Source of the DNA: an uncultured Bacilli bacterium
GTDB taxonomy: Bacteria > Bacillota_I > Bacilli_A > RF39 > UBA660
Direction: 5' to 3'
DNA length: 36,497 bases
Assembly (NCBI GenBank): GCA_947623625.1
Contig: CANQHD010000006.1
Coordinates: forward strand, 1 to 36,497
The position numbers were made by a program, and so were the translations under genes. The notes beneath the pieces are model-generated. The model had not been told where the DNA came from, searched no databases, and saw only the letters and a list, made by a program, of their open reading frames with translations. Within the stretch, counting starts at the first letter, position 1. Each line of letters opens with the position of its first letter. Below are positions 1-8,271 of this stretch, one piece after another.

Positions 1-5
1 TACAC

Positions 6-34
6 AAAAAAGAACTATTTTTCAAGTTCTTTTT
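6..34 (-). terminator. Intrinsic terminator of the ftsH operon
   Basis: Reading the minus strand, AAAAAGAACT pairs perfectly with AGTTCTTTTT around an 8-nt loop and ends in a T run. The hairpin begins on the ftsH stop codon, so it closes the divIC-tilS-ftsH transcript with almost no spare DNA. Confidence 0.8.
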
Positions 35-2000
35 ATGAATCCAACTCTTTTAGCAATTCAGCTTTATTCATTTTAGTATAACCTTTAATTCCTTTTTCTT
101 TTGCAATTTCTTTTAATCTTGTAAGACTCATCTCTTCTAAAGATGTCTCACTATCTTCATCTTTCATTTTTCCATGTTCTACTAAATAATCAATTTGTTC
201 TTTAGTAAGTGTTTCATATTCAAGCAAAGTATTTGCAATTAAATCCAATAAATCTCTATTTTCATTAATAATTGTTCGTGCTTTTTCATAGCATGATTCA
301 ATAATTTTACGCATTTCAGTATCAATTTCATGTGCAACTTCATTAGAGAAGTTTCTTGACTTATTGTAATCACGTCCTAAGAAAACGCTTCCTTCTTGTT
401 GTTCTAGTTGCATAGGTCCTAAATCACTCATTCCATATTCAGTTACCATACTGCGAGCAATTTTCGTTGCTTTTGAAAAATCATTCTCAGCACCAGTTGT
501 CACTTCTTTAAAGACAACTTCTTCTGCAACACGTCCTGCAAGAAGTCCTGTAATTTGTTCGAGTAAATCTGTCTTTGTTGAACAAATCTTTTCTTCACTT
601 GGAAGCATCATATTATAGCCACCTGCTCCACCTCTTGGAATAATAGTGACTTTATGAACAGTACTAGCATTGCTTAATTTAAGACCTAATACAGCATGAC
701 CGGATTCATGATAAGCAACAAGTTTACGATCATCTTCACTGTATTTTTTACTTGTTTTAGCAGGTCCCATTAAGACACGATCACTTGCTTCATCTATTTC
801 GCTCATCCCAATAGCCTCTTTGTTTCTTCGAACTGCAAGAAGTGCTGCTTCATTGAGTAAGTTTTCAAGATCTGCACCACTATATCCTGGCGTTCTTTTG
901 GCAATATTTTCTAAGGTTACATTTTCTTTTAATATTTTATTACGAGCATGAACTTTTAAAATTTCTTCACGTCCTTTTACATCAGGTAAACTAACAGTGA
1001 CTTGACGATCAAATCTTCCTGGACGTAGAAGTGCTGGGTCTAAAACATCAGGACGGTTGGTTGCAGCAATAATAATAATTCCTTCATTGGTTCCAAAACC
1101 ATCCATCTCTGTTAGTAATTGATTTAGTGTCTGTTCACGTTCATCATGTCCACCACCAAGTCCTGTTCCACGTTGACGACCTACAGCATCGATTTCATCG
1201 ATAAAGATAAGACAAGGAGCTGTTCTTTTTGCTTGTTGAAACATATCACGAACACGACTAGCACCCACACCAACAAACAACTCTACAAAGTCACTACCAC
1301 TAATATAGTAGAATGGTACATTGGCTTCCCCTGCGACTGCTCTTGCTAGCAAAGTCTTACCTGTACCAGGAGGACCATAGAGTAATACTCCTTTTGGAAT
1401 ACGTGCTCCCAATTTTTGAAATCTTTTCGGATTTTTTAAAAAGTCGATTAGTTCACTGACTTCTTCTTTTTCTTCTTTAAGTCCTGCAACATCTTTGAAT
1501 GTTACTTTATTTTTATCGGATGAAAGTCGAGCTTTACTCTTTCCAAAATCCATAGAACTCTTATTGCCAGCAACTTGTCTACTTACTAAGAAGAACGCTG
1601 CTCCAATAACAAGTACAAAAGGAAGTACATTAACGACAATTAATAACAATGAACTGGACTCTGGATCTGCTTCCGTTGTAAATTTAAAATCTTGAACTTC
1701 ACTTGCTTCAACAAGACGTTTCATCACTTCTTCACTCAGTGGAAGACGCGCAAAGAAAGTTTCATTTTCCTCATATTTTTTTAATCTTCCTTGAACCTCA
1801 TAAGTGAGTGCTCTCTCCCTTGGAACTAAAGTCAACTCTTCAATATCACCATTATTGATGACTTCCATAAATTCATTATAGTTTAGAACATTTACTTTTT
1901 GATTTAATACGTTAAAAAAGTAAAAAATACCCAACATAATAAGTAATAAAAATAAATAAGGTAACAATCCACGCTTTACTGTTTTTTTATTAACATTCAT
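33..2000 (-). CDS. ftsH: ATP-dependent zinc metalloprotease FtsH with a C-terminal Rho_N/SAP-like module
   Basis: Membrane-anchored AAA+ protease that extracts and degrades membrane and regulatory proteins. Membrane segments lie at about residues 12-30 and 117-139, flanking the extracytoplasmic FtsH_ext domain. The Walker A motif GPPGTGKT is at 209-216, Walker B LIFIDE at 264-269, and the second region of homology ends at RPGRFDR. The zinc site HESGH is at 431-435. The M41 peptidase domain ends near residue 610. After that the protein carries an unusual tail: a short acidic linker, then residues 622-655, which match the LEM/SAP-like Rho_N pattern (leucine-rich helix, K-x-K-G-I-K-G turn, K-A-E-L-L-K-E-L helix). 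The gene is last in a run with divIC and tilS, as in Bacillus but without hpt between tilS and ftsH. The family and activity are certain; the role of the tail is not known. Confidence 0.98.
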   Translation of the reverse strand: MNVNKKTVKRGLLPYLFLLLIMLGIFYFFNVLNQKVNVLNYNEFMEVINNGDIEELTLVPRERALTYEVQGRLKKYEENETFFARLPLSEEVMKRLVEASEVQDFKFTTEADPESSSLLLIVVNVLPFVLVIGAAFFLVSRQVAGNKSSMDFGKSKARLSSDKNKVTFKDVAGLKEEKEEVSELIDFLKNPKRFQKLGARIPKGVLLYGPPGTGKTLLARAVAGEANVPFYYISGSDFVELFVGVGASRVRDMFQQAKRTAPCLIFIDEIDAVGRQRGTGLGGGHDEREQTLNQLLTEMDGFGTNEGIIIIAATNRPDVLDPALLRPGRFDRQVTVSLPDVKGREEILKVHARNKILKENVTLENIAKRTPGYSGADLENLLNEAALLAVRRNKEAIGMSEIDEASDRVLMGPAKTSKKYSEDDRKLVAYHESGHAVLGLKLSNASTVHKVTIIPRGGAGGYNMMLPSEEKICSTKTDLLEQITGLLAGRVAEEVVFKEVTTGAENDFSKATKIARSMVTEYGMSDLGPMQLEQQEGSVFLGRDYNKSRNFSNEVAHEIDTEMRKIIESCYEKARTIINENRDLLDLIANTLLEYETLTKEQIDYLVEHGKMKDEDSETSLEEMSLTRLKEIAKEKGIKGYTKMNKAELLKELDS

Positions 2001-2016
2001 GCTTTTTTCCTCCTTT

Positions 2017-3339
2017 TTACTGATATTTCAGTATTATATCATAACTTTCCGTTTTTTTCTTATCAAATTTCGATTTTTTTAATCCTGGAATAAAAACAAT
2101 CTCACCTTTTGAATCAACAACAATAGGCCATAGCTCTCGATCAGATAGTGGTATCTTTTCATCAATTAAAATATCTTTGACTTTTTTATGTCCACTTTGA
2201 CCTTTTAAAGCAATTTTATCTCCCACTTTCCTTGTTCTTACAAAAAGAGGCAATTTTACTTCTTTAGATGAAAGTCTTATCACATGATTTCCATTCTCAT
2301 TGCATTCTTTTTCTTTCGTTAAAACGTGTCCATTAGGAAGCTTTACATAAGAAGATATTTCAATATCATAACTATTAATTGTCGCTACTACTTTTCTTAA
2401 ATAAAACTGATCATAACTTTTAACAGCCTCCACTTCATTCGGTAGCTGTATCACAGATGAACTTGCTTTTCTACGAATTAAATCAAGAATTAAGTAAATG
2501 TGTTTTTCAGTGATTAAAACCAAATCATCTTGATAAAAAGAAGACAACATTTTAGCAATGATTTCTTTTTGAATGAAGGGATCAATTGTTTTAAATTTTG
2601 AGATTGAAAAAGAAAAATCATCATTACATAGAAGTTTCTGATATATGACTTCAGTCTCTTTTTCAATATAGTTACTTGCTTCCATGAGTTTTTTATGAAA
2701 TTGGAGAAAATGAAGATGGACATTTTCATCTTCTTTTTTGAGAAAGGGTAATATTTTTTTTCGATACCTATTTCTTGTATAAACACTTTGTAAGTTTGTC
2801 TGATCAACTGCATATGGAACTTGATTTTTTTTGCAATAAGTAAGAATATCTTTTTTAGTGACTTCAAATAGAGGTCTTACTAATTGATAATTCGGACAAT
2901 CAACCACTTTAGAAAAACCTGCATAACTTGACAAAGTCGCCCCTCGTACAATTCGCATTAGAATAGTCTCCATTAAATCATCTGCATGATGTGCTGTCAT
3001 TAAATAAGTTGCTTGATATTTTTGACAGACTTGATCAAAAAAACGATAGCGAATATTTCTTGCTTCATTATGAAAGTTATCTTCTCCATAATTTTCTATT
3101 TTCATATATTCAAAAGGAACTTCTACTCTTTTACAAATCTCTTCTAAAGCCTGTTTTTCTTTAATACTTGCGCGTCTTTTATTATGATTTACATGTGCAA
3201 TAATTAATTTAAATGGTATTTTCTTTTGTTTTTCTAGTAAAAGGTGAAAAAGTGCCATTGAATCAGGTCCATAAGAACAACCTAAAACAACTACTGTAGA
3301 AGGTGTTAATGCAAATTCATTGAGTAAATCACTATTCAT
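2017..3339 (-). CDS. tilS: tRNA(Ile)-lysidine synthase TilS
   Basis: This N-type ATP pyrophosphatase attaches lysidine to C34 of the AUA-reading tRNA-Ile, an essential change of amino-acid and codon identity. The N-terminal PP-loop near residues 20-28 reads CSYGPDSMA; most TilS proteins have SGGxDS, so the first Gly is Tyr here. The catalytic-domain signature [13 protein letters not shown] follows, and then the TilS substrate-binding and C-terminal domains, with the [14 protein letters not shown] segment. I chose ATG 3339 (MNSDLL) because GGGTGGT sits just upstream of it. An in-frame ATG at 3354 would absorb that ribosome site. The gene is 16 nt from ftsH, so the two are probably co-transcribed. 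Confidence 0.95.
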   Translation of the reverse strand: MNSDLLNEFALTPSTVVVLGCSYGPDSMALFHLLLEKQKKIPFKLIIAHVNHNKRRASIKEKQALEEICKRVEVPFEYMKIENYGEDNFHNEARNIRYRFFDQVCQKYQATYLMTAHHADDLMETILMRIVRGATLSSYAGFSKVVDCPNYQLVRPLFEVTKKDILTYCKKNQVPYAVDQTNLQSVYTRNRYRKKILPFLKKEDENVHLHFLQFHKKLMEASNYIEKETEVIYQKLLCNDDFSFSISKFKTIDPFIQKEIIAKMLSSFYQDDLVLITEKHIYLILDLIRRKASSSVIQLPNEVEAVKSYDQFYLRKVVATINSYDIEISSYVKLPNGHVLTKEKECNENGNHVIRLSSKEVKLPLFVRTRKVGDKIALKGQSGHKKVKDILIDEKIPLSDRELWPIVVDSKGEIVFIPGLKKSKFDKKKTESYDIILKYQ

Positions 3340-3360
3340 TTCGTTACCACCCATTTCATT

Positions 3361-3609
3361 TTATCTCATTTTCTTTAAAAAAGCTATTTTTATTCGAAGA
3401 AAAGAAAAATAAAGTATAAGAAGAAGAAATGCTTTAAAAGATGCGTTGAGATAAAAGGTGAAGTTTGGCATCAACAATTGTACTCTTCCAAAAAGAATAG
3501 CACTTAAAAATACACTTAACAAGTAAAACAGAGAATGTTTTAGATGCCACTTATGAATAATGATTTCAACGGCTTGATAATAAAAGTAATGAAAAAGAAT
3601 ATAAAGCAT
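3361..3609 (-). CDS. Small membrane protein of unknown function
   Basis: An 82-residue hydrophobic protein with about three predicted membrane helices, a basic HKWHLKHS stretch between helices and a basic C-terminus (FLKKMR). I do not recognise the family. The frame continues upstream to 3678, but ATG 3609 is preferred because GGTGAT stands immediately before it; the longer start has no ribosome site. It lies between divIC and tilS, where Bacillus carries spoIIE and other genes, and it ends 21 nt before tilS. It is therefore probably co-expressed with the cell-division and tRNA-modification genes around it. That it is a real gene rests on hydrophobic periodicity, start signal and spacing only. 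Confidence 0.6.
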   Translation of the reverse strand: MLYILFHYFYYQAVEIIIHKWHLKHSLFYLLSVFLSAILFGRVQLLMPNFTFYLNASFKAFLLLILYFSFLRIKIAFLKKMR

Positions 3610-3707
3610 AATATCACCGAGAAAATAATAACCAGTTAAATTGGTCAAAAAAAGTCGAAAAAAGGGGCAAAACTTCATTTTTTTAGAAAATAATAAAAAG
3701 AGTAATT

Positions 3708-4004
3708 CTATGGAATTCTTAGAATATACTCTCCGTCTTTTGAATATAAATATTTTTCTCTTGCATATCGAGCAATGTAGTCTGGATCTTGTAATTTATC
3801 CACATCGACTTTTAAAGCTTCTTCTTTTTCCTTTAAAGAAACAAGTTCTTTATCTAAAACTTTCTTTTCTTGATATTTACTATAAATATCAACCCAATAT
3901 TTTCCTAAAGTGTATGTTGTAAGAGTAATTGCAACAATAGAACCAATTCCAAAAAGGAAAAAACGTTTTACTTTTTTACGTGCTTGTTTCTTCTTTGCCA
4001 ACAT
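3708..4004 (-). CDS. divIC: Septum formation initiator, DivIC/FtsB family
   Basis: Bitopic division protein that forms a complex with FtsL and DivIB at the septum. The N-terminus is cytosolic and strongly basic (KKKQARKKVKR), followed by one membrane helix (about residues 15-37) and a coiled coil rich in K/E/L. The C-terminal motif DPDYIARYAREKYLY is the hallmark of the family. Start ATG 4004 (MLAKKKQ) has AAGGTGAT directly upstream; a GTG six bases earlier lies inside that site and is rejected. Its position downstream of yabP-yabQ and upstream of tilS matches the Bacillus gene order. An extended -10 promoter lies just upstream. Confidence 0.93.
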   Translation of the reverse strand: MLAKKKQARKKVKRFFLFGIGSIVAITLTTYTLGKYWVDIYSKYQEKKVLDKELVSLKEKEEALKVDVDKLQDPDYIARYAREKYLYSKDGEYILRIP

Positions 4005-4027
4005 TATCACCTTCTATCTTAAAATAT

Positions 4028-4036
4028 ATTATAGCA
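4028..4036 (-). promoter_or_regulatory. Extended -10 promoter for divIC-tilS-ftsH
   Basis: The minus strand reads TGCTATAAT about 24 nt before the divIC start. The -35 position (TAGAAC, 17 bp upstream) is poor, which fits an extended -10 element. It gives divIC and the genes below it a vegetative promoter independent of the sporulation pair upstream. Confidence 0.6.
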
Positions 4037-4087
4037 AAAATAAAAGGCAAGTTCTAAGAAAGAAGAAAAAAAGAAAAGAATTTTACA

Positions 4088-4390
4088 CTATTTGTCATGT
4101 TTAAATATCCAATATTGCAGTTTTCGAAATTTTTTTGTTTTTGGAAAGAAAATAAAAAATCCCAAACAAAATGGAAAGAAATAATAAGGATGTAAAATAG
4201 CTTCATTCATTTTCTTTAAAAGAAGAAAATAAGAAAGACTCATAATAAGAGCAAATAAGATATTGCTGATAAGTCGAATGACTTTTTTCTTTGTAAATAA
4301 AATACGATAATTCAAATTAAAAAAACATGAAAAAAAGCTACCAAAAAGAAAAGAGATGAATAAACTTTTTATTTGTAAATCTAAACTCAT
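4088..4390 (-). CDS. yabQ: Sporulation membrane protein YabQ
   Basis: A 100-residue polytopic membrane protein with about three helices and a charged loop (FTKKKVIR). It resembles YabQ in its N-terminal helix with the LFGSFFSCFFNLNYRIL stretch, in its size, and above all in its position between yabP and divIC. In Bacillus, YabQ is made in the mother cell, localises to the forespore outer membrane and is needed for cortex formation. The ATG overlaps the yabP stop as ATGA, so translation is coupled. The sequence match alone is weak because the family is small and divergent; synteny carries the call. Confidence 0.8.
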   Translation of the reverse strand: MSLDLQIKSLFISFLFGSFFSCFFNLNYRILFTKKKVIRLISNILFALIMSLSYFLLLKKMNEAILHPYYFFPFCLGFFIFFPKTKKFRKLQYWIFKHDK

Positions 4391-4677
4391 TTAAAAAGCC
4401 GGTTAAAAAGTCCTTCATCTTTATTTTTATTTTTTCCCTCTTCGATATAAGTAAAACCATTGACCTGACCCTTAATTGCAACCGTCCCTTGTAATGTATC
4501 TAATTTAATAAGTTCTAGTCCTTCTCCTTTCACAACAAGAAACCCCATAATGGTATCTAGCAAGAATTCTTCACTGTCAAAATTTTCAATTTTCTTAACA
4601 CCTGTAATCATGAGATTTTTTCTTTCTGTTAACGTAATACCATGATTATAAGTACTGATTGTTCCTTGTTTATCCAT
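4387..4677 (-). CDS. yabP: Sporulation protein YabP
   Basis: A 96-residue soluble protein of the YabP/YqfC family, required for proper spore-coat assembly in Bacillus. Typical features are the N-terminal HGITLTERKNLMITGVKKI stretch, the following FDSEEFLLDT segment and the glycine-containing beta-rich core (GFLVVKGEGLEL, then GTVAIKGQVNGFTY). The basic tail NRLFK follows an acidic linker. An AGGAGG site sits 6 nt before the ATG. It ends with TGA, which overlaps the yabQ start. Its presence with yabQ is the best evidence here that the lineage sporulates or recently did. Confidence 0.9.
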   Translation of the reverse strand: MDKQGTISTYNHGITLTERKNLMITGVKKIENFDSEEFLLDTIMGFLVVKGEGLELIKLDTLQGTVAIKGQVNGFTYIEEGKNKNKDEGLFNRLFK

Positions 4678-4724
4678 AAAATTCCTCCTAAAAAACTTTA
4701 TGAATTAAAAAAGGGTTTTAGAAC

Positions 4725-4754
4725 GAAAAGAAAAGACTATTCTTCAGTAGTCTC
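4725..4754 (-). terminator. Terminator after spoVG
   Basis: On the minus strand AGACTA pairs with TAGTCT around a 9-nt loop and is followed by TTTCTTTT. The 5' arm starts in the last codons of spoVG, so the hairpin overlaps the stop. The stem is short, so some read-through into yabP is possible. Confidence 0.55.
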
Positions 4755-5015
4755 TTCATCTTTGGCATTTTTATAAGCTTCAATGATTGCATCTTCAAAC
4801 ATTGAACGTACTTCAGGATTGATAGGATGTGCAATATCTCTATATCCTCCAGTTTGTGTTTTTCTTGAAGGCATTGCAATGAATAATCCATTATCTCCTT
4901 CAATAATTCGGATATCGTGTACTGCAAAACTGTCATCTAATAAAACAGAGGCAATTCCTTTCATACGACTTCCTTCTTTTTCTACTTTTCTTACATTGAC
5001 AGATGTTATTTTCAT
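4737..5015 (-). CDS. spoVG: Septation regulator SpoVG
   Basis: A 92-residue nucleic-acid-binding protein that affects asymmetric septation in Bacillus and many genes in other Firmicutes. The family core is clear: [11 protein letters not shown] at the start, [18 protein letters not shown] in the middle, then [24 protein letters not shown] and a terminal helix with an acidic tail. ATG 5015 is chosen because GGGAGG precedes it by 8 nt; the longer frame from 5033 would run through that site. It has its own promoter and terminator, so it is probably monocistronic. A perfect inverted repeat lies in its leader. Confidence 0.96.
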   Translation of the reverse strand: MKITSVNVRKVEKEGSRMKGIASVLLDDSFAVHDIRIIEGDNGLFIAMPSRKTQTGGYRDIAHPINPEVRSMFEDAIIEAYKNAKDEETTEE

Positions 5016-5031
5016 ATGTCTATCCTCCCTC

Positions 5032-5052
5032 ATAAAGTATTAAGTACTTTAT
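5032..5052 (-). repeat. Perfect inverted repeat in the spoVG leader
   Basis: ATAAAGTA and TACTTTAT form an 8-bp perfect palindrome with a 5-nt spacer. It lies between the -10 element and the ribosome-binding site of spoVG. It may be an operator or an mRNA hairpin; there is no T run, so it is not a terminator. Confidence 0.5.
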
Positions 5053-5058
5053 AAATCA

Positions 5059-5087
5059 ATTGTATACTATCAAAAATCAAAATGCAA
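5059..5087 (-). promoter_or_regulatory. Sigma-A-type promoter of spoVG
   Basis: The minus strand has TTGCAT, a 17-bp spacer and TACAAT, about 44 nt before the spoVG start. Bacillus spoVG uses sigma-H; this one looks vegetative. Confidence 0.6.
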
Positions 5088-5203
5088 GTAATTTATTCGT
5101 GGAACTTCCCATTTTTTTACAATTATTTCAACGAAGATGCAACTCTTTTTTTAATTATTGAACTCTAAAGTTCACTTCTTCTAACTTTTCCTATAATTTA
5201 TTT

Positions 5204-5232
5204 TTGAACAATCATGGAAATTGTTTCATACT
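5204..5232 (+). promoter_or_regulatory. Possible promoter of the UV endonuclease gene
   Basis: TTGAAC, a 17-bp spacer and CATACT lie about 39 nt before the uvsE start. The -10 is one base off consensus. It is the best-placed candidate in this AT-rich gap. Confidence 0.45.
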
Positions 5233-5270
5233 TTCTTTATTTTAGGCTATTCTAAAAAAAGGTGATAAAA

Positions 5271-6203
5271 ATGAGAGTAAGATTGGGATATGTAGCTATT
5301 TCTAAAACACTACTTGAAAGCTATTGTCACACTCTAACTTATACCAATTTTCAAAAATTATCTGATGAACAGAAAAAAGAAAAATGGACTTCAATTGTTA
5401 CAGAAAATTTAAAGAACTTGAAAAAAATTCTTCAATATAACGTAGAAAATAACATTCATTTTTTTAGAATTAGTCAAACTTTAATTCCACTTGCAACCCA
5501 CAAAGAGATGACTTTTGACTATATTAAACCATTCCAAAAAGATTGGGAAAATATAGGTGCATATATTAAAAAGAATAAAATAAGGGTGGATTTTCATCCC
5601 GATCAATTTTGTCTTTTAAATAGTGCCAAAGAAGATTATTTTGAGGTTGCTCTTCGAATATTAACTTACATCAAAAACATTTCAGATGCTATGAATATTC
5701 CTTGTAAAATTATTCTTCATGTTGGAAGTCGTGAAGGAGGAAAAGATGAAGCTTTAATGAGATTTAAAAGGAATTTTCAAAAGCTTCCCACGGATATTCA
5801 AAAAAGAATTGTATTAGAAAATGATGATAAGTCTTATACTGTTTCAGATACTCTAAACCTTTGTAGAGAACTTCATATTCCAATGGTTTTAGATGTTTTA
5901 CATCACTATTGTAATCACGGAAAAGAAAAATTAGAAACTTATTTCCCATTGATTTTAGATACCTGGAAAGATGAAGAATTGCCACCTAAAATTCATTTTT
6001 CTTCCTCTCTAAATCAAAAACATAAATGGTATCATAGTGACTATATAGCTTGGAAAGACTTTTTTAAATTTTATTCTCTTTTAGAAAAAAGCAATCAAGA
6101 TATAGATATTATGATTGAAGCTAAAGCAAAAGATGAGGCTCTTTTAAGACTTCGTCGACAAATAAAGATGTATCTTAAAAATTCGAATATTCATTTTGAA
6201 TAA
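5271..6203 (+). CDS. uvsE: UV damage endonuclease UvsE/UvdE
   Basis: A TIM-barrel, metal-dependent endonuclease that nicks DNA 5' to UV photoproducts and abasic sites, starting a repair route independent of UvrABC. Family features seen in order are the N-terminal RLGYVAIS strand, the FFRISQTLIPLATH segment, the metal-site motif VDFHPDQFCLLNS, the KIILHVGSREGGKD strand, LENDD, the histidine pair in VLDVLHHYCNH, and KIHFSS near the end. Its 310 residues are the usual length. ATG 5271 is preferred: AGGTGAT precedes it, and the GTG nine bases earlier is part of that site. It is transcribed away from spoVG and is followed at 52 nt by the ZIP transporter, perhaps in one transcript. Confidence 0.93.
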   Translation: MRVRLGYVAISKTLLESYCHTLTYTNFQKLSDEQKKEKWTSIVTENLKNLKKILQYNVENNIHFFRISQTLIPLATHKEMTFDYIKPFQKDWENIGAYIKKNKIRVDFHPDQFCLLNSAKEDYFEVALRILTYIKNISDAMNIPCKIILHVGSREGGKDEALMRFKRNFQKLPTDIQKRIVLENDDKSYTVSDTLNLCRELHIPMVLDVLHHYCNHGKEKLETYFPLILDTWKDEELPPKIHFSSSLNQKHKWYHSDYIAWKDFFKFYSLLEKSNQDIDIMIEAKAKDEALLRLRRQIKMYLKNSNIHFE

Positions 6204-6255
6204 AATGCCCACCCATTTTTTCCTTCTTAGAATAGGATACGATAAGGAGGATTTT

Positions 6256-7062
6256 ATGGATAATTTTTGGATAAGTTTAAATCCAGTCTTACAAGCATTT
6301 ATTGCAGCGTTATTTACCTGGTCTATTACAGCTGCTGGAGCAAGTGTTGTCTTCTTTTTTAAAAAAGTCAATAAAAGTGTTATGGATGCAATGTTAGGGT
6401 TCGCTGCTGGAGTTATGATTGCAGCATCCTTTTGGTCTCTTTTAGAACCAGCTATTTCAATGGCTGAGAAATTAAATATGATTTCATGGTTGATTGTTTT
6501 ACTTGGATTTTTAAGTGGAGGACTTCTTTTATTTTTCAGTGATAAAATTTATAATTTTTTTCTTCAAAATAAAAAACAGACTTCAGTGCATCAAGGAAGT
6601 CTAAAGAGATGTTTTTTACTTGTTTTTTCTATTACAATGCACAATATTCCTGAAGGATTAGCAGTCGGAGTCGCATTTGGTTCTATTTCTTATCATATTA
6701 GTGGAGCAAGTCTTGCTGCTGCAATGACACTTGCTCTTGGTATTGGCTTACAAAACTTTCCTGAAGGAAGTGCAGTTTCTCTTCCATTAAGACGTGATGG
6801 ATTTAGTCGTAAAAAAGCTTTCTTTATTGGGCAATTAAGTGGGATTGTTGAACCAATTGCCGCCATTTTAGGTGCTCTTTTAGTTATAAAAATTCAAATA
6901 CTTCTTCCATTTTTACTTTCTTTTGCAGCAGGTGCTATGATTTATGTTGTCGTAGAAGAACTTATTCCTGAAAGTCAAGCCAACCAAAAAAAAGACCTAA
7001 TGGCTTTCTTTACTTTAATTGGATTTTCTATTATGATGGTTCTTGATGTAGCTCTGGGTTAG
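6256..7062 (+). CDS. ZIP-family zinc/divalent metal transporter
   Basis: A polytopic membrane protein of about 268 residues with eight predicted helices that imports zinc or related divalent cations. The two metal-binding helices are clear: TMHNIPEGLAVGVAFG in helix 4 and LQNFPEGSAVSLPL in helix 5, which hold the H/N/E ligands of the family. The C-terminal VEELIPES motif is also typical. The ATG follows AAGGAGGATTTT; the frame extends upstream to 6196 but without a ribosome site. The last 32 nt overlap, tail to tail, with the opposite-strand CmpB-family gene. Substrate specificity cannot be read from the sequence. Confidence 0.93.
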   Translation: MDNFWISLNPVLQAFIAALFTWSITAAGASVVFFFKKVNKSVMDAMLGFAAGVMIAASFWSLLEPAISMAEKLNMISWLIVLLGFLSGGLLLFFSDKIYNFFLQNKKQTSVHQGSLKRCFLLVFSITMHNIPEGLAVGVAFGSISYHISGASLAAAMTLALGIGLQNFPEGSAVSLPLRRDGFSRKKAFFIGQLSGIVEPIAAILGALLVIKIQILLPFLLSFAAGAMIYVVVEELIPESQANQKKDLMAFFTLIGFSIMMVLDVALG

Positions 7063-7717
7063 TCCGGAGTTCTTTTAATGTCTCAGGCTCCATACGATGT
7101 GGATAAACTTCATCTAAAAATTGAGACGGATAAGTTTTATCAACCCATCGACCAATAAGGGTAAGTGCCTCGTGTCCTTTCAATCGTTCTTGTTCTCTTA
7201 TCATTGCAAGGGAAGAAAGAAGAATATCTACTACAAAAAATACAGTAAAAATAAGAGTAAGTGGTTTATAAAATATTTCTTTAATTTGTTGCATCAGTTT
7301 CAAAAGAAGAGGATAACAAATTTTTATAAATAGAAATCCAATCACTGCCCAAACACACATCATAAATAGGCTCGTTCTGCCATCAAAATTTAAAAAGTGT
7401 GTTCGATAATCCCAAGATATAGTTCCAAAAAATGTTTCTTGAAACCAAGAACATAAATATTCATAAATACCGCCATAACAAAATGAAAGCAAAAATAAGT
7501 AAACTGGCTTATCTTTGTATTTTTCAAGTAAAATAGGTGCAAACATAAATGCAAATCCATAAATGACATTAAATGGTCCATAAATTAGTCCTTGCCTACT
7601 TTCATAGTGACCAAATTGAAAAAAACACAAAATAGTTTCAAAAACATAACCAAAAATACAGCCAAATGTGAATAAAAACAAACTTTTAAATATTTGATTT
7701 TTTTTCTTTTCTTTCAT
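7031..7717 (-). CDS. CmpB-family (putative ABC transporter permease, PF06541) membrane protein
   Basis: A 228-residue protein with about five or six membrane helices. It matches the family known as putative ABC transporter permease through GCIFGYVFETILCF, the RQGLIYGPFNVIYGF motif, the YGGIYEYLCSWFQE segment and WDYRTHFLNFDGR. No ATPase or binding protein is next to it, so the transporter label is inherited rather than shown. A GGAGG site lies 7 nt before the ATG. Its 3' end overlaps the 3' end of the ZIP gene, which could make convergent transcripts interfere with each other. The function is unknown in most species. Confidence 0.8.
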   Translation of the reverse strand: MKEKKKNQIFKSLFLFTFGCIFGYVFETILCFFQFGHYESRQGLIYGPFNVIYGFAFMFAPILLEKYKDKPVYLFLLSFCYGGIYEYLCSWFQETFFGTISWDYRTHFLNFDGRTSLFMMCVWAVIGFLFIKICYPLLLKLMQQIKEIFYKPLTLIFTVFFVVDILLSSLAMIREQERLKGHEALTLIGRWVDKTYPSQFLDEVYPHRMEPETLKELRTNPELHQEPS

Positions 7718-7793
7718 CTCTAACCTCCACTTGTAATAAAATTAGCATATTCTAATGAAAAAAGAAAGATACTAATTTCTGGATTAAAAAAGC

Positions 7794-7818
7794 AAAAAAG
7801 CCCGAAAAATCGAGCTTT
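7794..7818 (-). terminator. Terminator of rplM-rpsI
   Basis: On the minus strand AAAGCTCGA pairs with TCGGGCTTT (one G-T pair) around TTTT and runs into TTTTTT. It begins 17 nt after the rpsI stop. Confidence 0.85.
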
Positions 7819-7835
7819 GAAACATTGAACATTTC

Positions 7836-8258
7836 CTATCGTTTTGAGAATTGTGGTGCACGACGTGCTTTTTTTAGACCTGGTTTTTTACGTTCTTTCT
7901 TACGAGCATCGCGAGTAATAAATCCTTCTTTTTTAAGAATTTTACGATAACTGTTTTCAGAATCAGCTGGCGTATTCGCATCTACTAATAATAAACATCT
8001 TGTAATTCCTAAGCGAATTGCTCCTGCTTGTCCTTGAAATCCTCCACCTTTTACATCCACTGTAATATCATACATATCTGCTGTATTGGTAGCATCAAGT
8101 GGTTGCATTAAATCCATAACTAAAGTTTCATAAGGGAAATATTCATGAACATCACGTCCATTTACTGTAATTTTTCCTGTTCCTGATACCATGCGAACAC
8201 GAGCAATACTTGTCTTTCTGCGTCCTGTTCCTTGGTATACTTTTTTATTATTTGCCAT
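7836..8258 (-). CDS. rpsI: 30S ribosomal protein S9
   Basis: A small-subunit protein whose basic tail reaches the P-site tRNA. The N-terminus carries [14 protein letters not shown]; the middle has [11 protein letters not shown] and [17 protein letters not shown]. The C-terminus ends in the invariant QFSKR, preceded by a lysine/arginine-rich stretch. The usual family length is about 130 residues and this is 140. An AGGAGGG site precedes the ATG. It follows rplM by 13 nt, the universal L13-S9 pair. Confidence 0.98.
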   Translation of the reverse strand: MANNKKVYQGTGRRKTSIARVRMVSGTGKITVNGRDVHEYFPYETLVMDLMQPLDATNTADMYDITVDVKGGGFQGQAGAIRLGITRCLLLVDANTPADSENSYRKILKKEGFITRDARKKERKKPGLKKARRAPQFSKR

Positions 8259-8271
8259 TACCTATTCCCTC

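Noticed and set aside
2514-2867. 117-residue minus-strand frame inside tilS
   Set aside because: Out-of-frame overlap with TilS, which is intact through the region; the frame is an AT-rich Lys/Ile/Phe product.
3641-3922. 93-residue plus-strand frame
   Set aside because: Antisense to divIC, which carries the family's C-terminal motif; no start signal.
4678-4724. Possible sigma-E-type promoter for yabP (CATAAAGTT with an upstream TCTAAAA)
   Set aside because: Both elements are several bases off consensus and AT-rich DNA gives such matches by chance.
5159-5174. TGAACT-CTAA-AGTTCA inverted repeat upstream of uvsE, considered as an SOS operator
   Set aside because: It has GAACN6GTTC-like symmetry but lacks the correct spacing and flanking CG of the DinR box and lies 30 bp above the -35, so I do not call it an operator.
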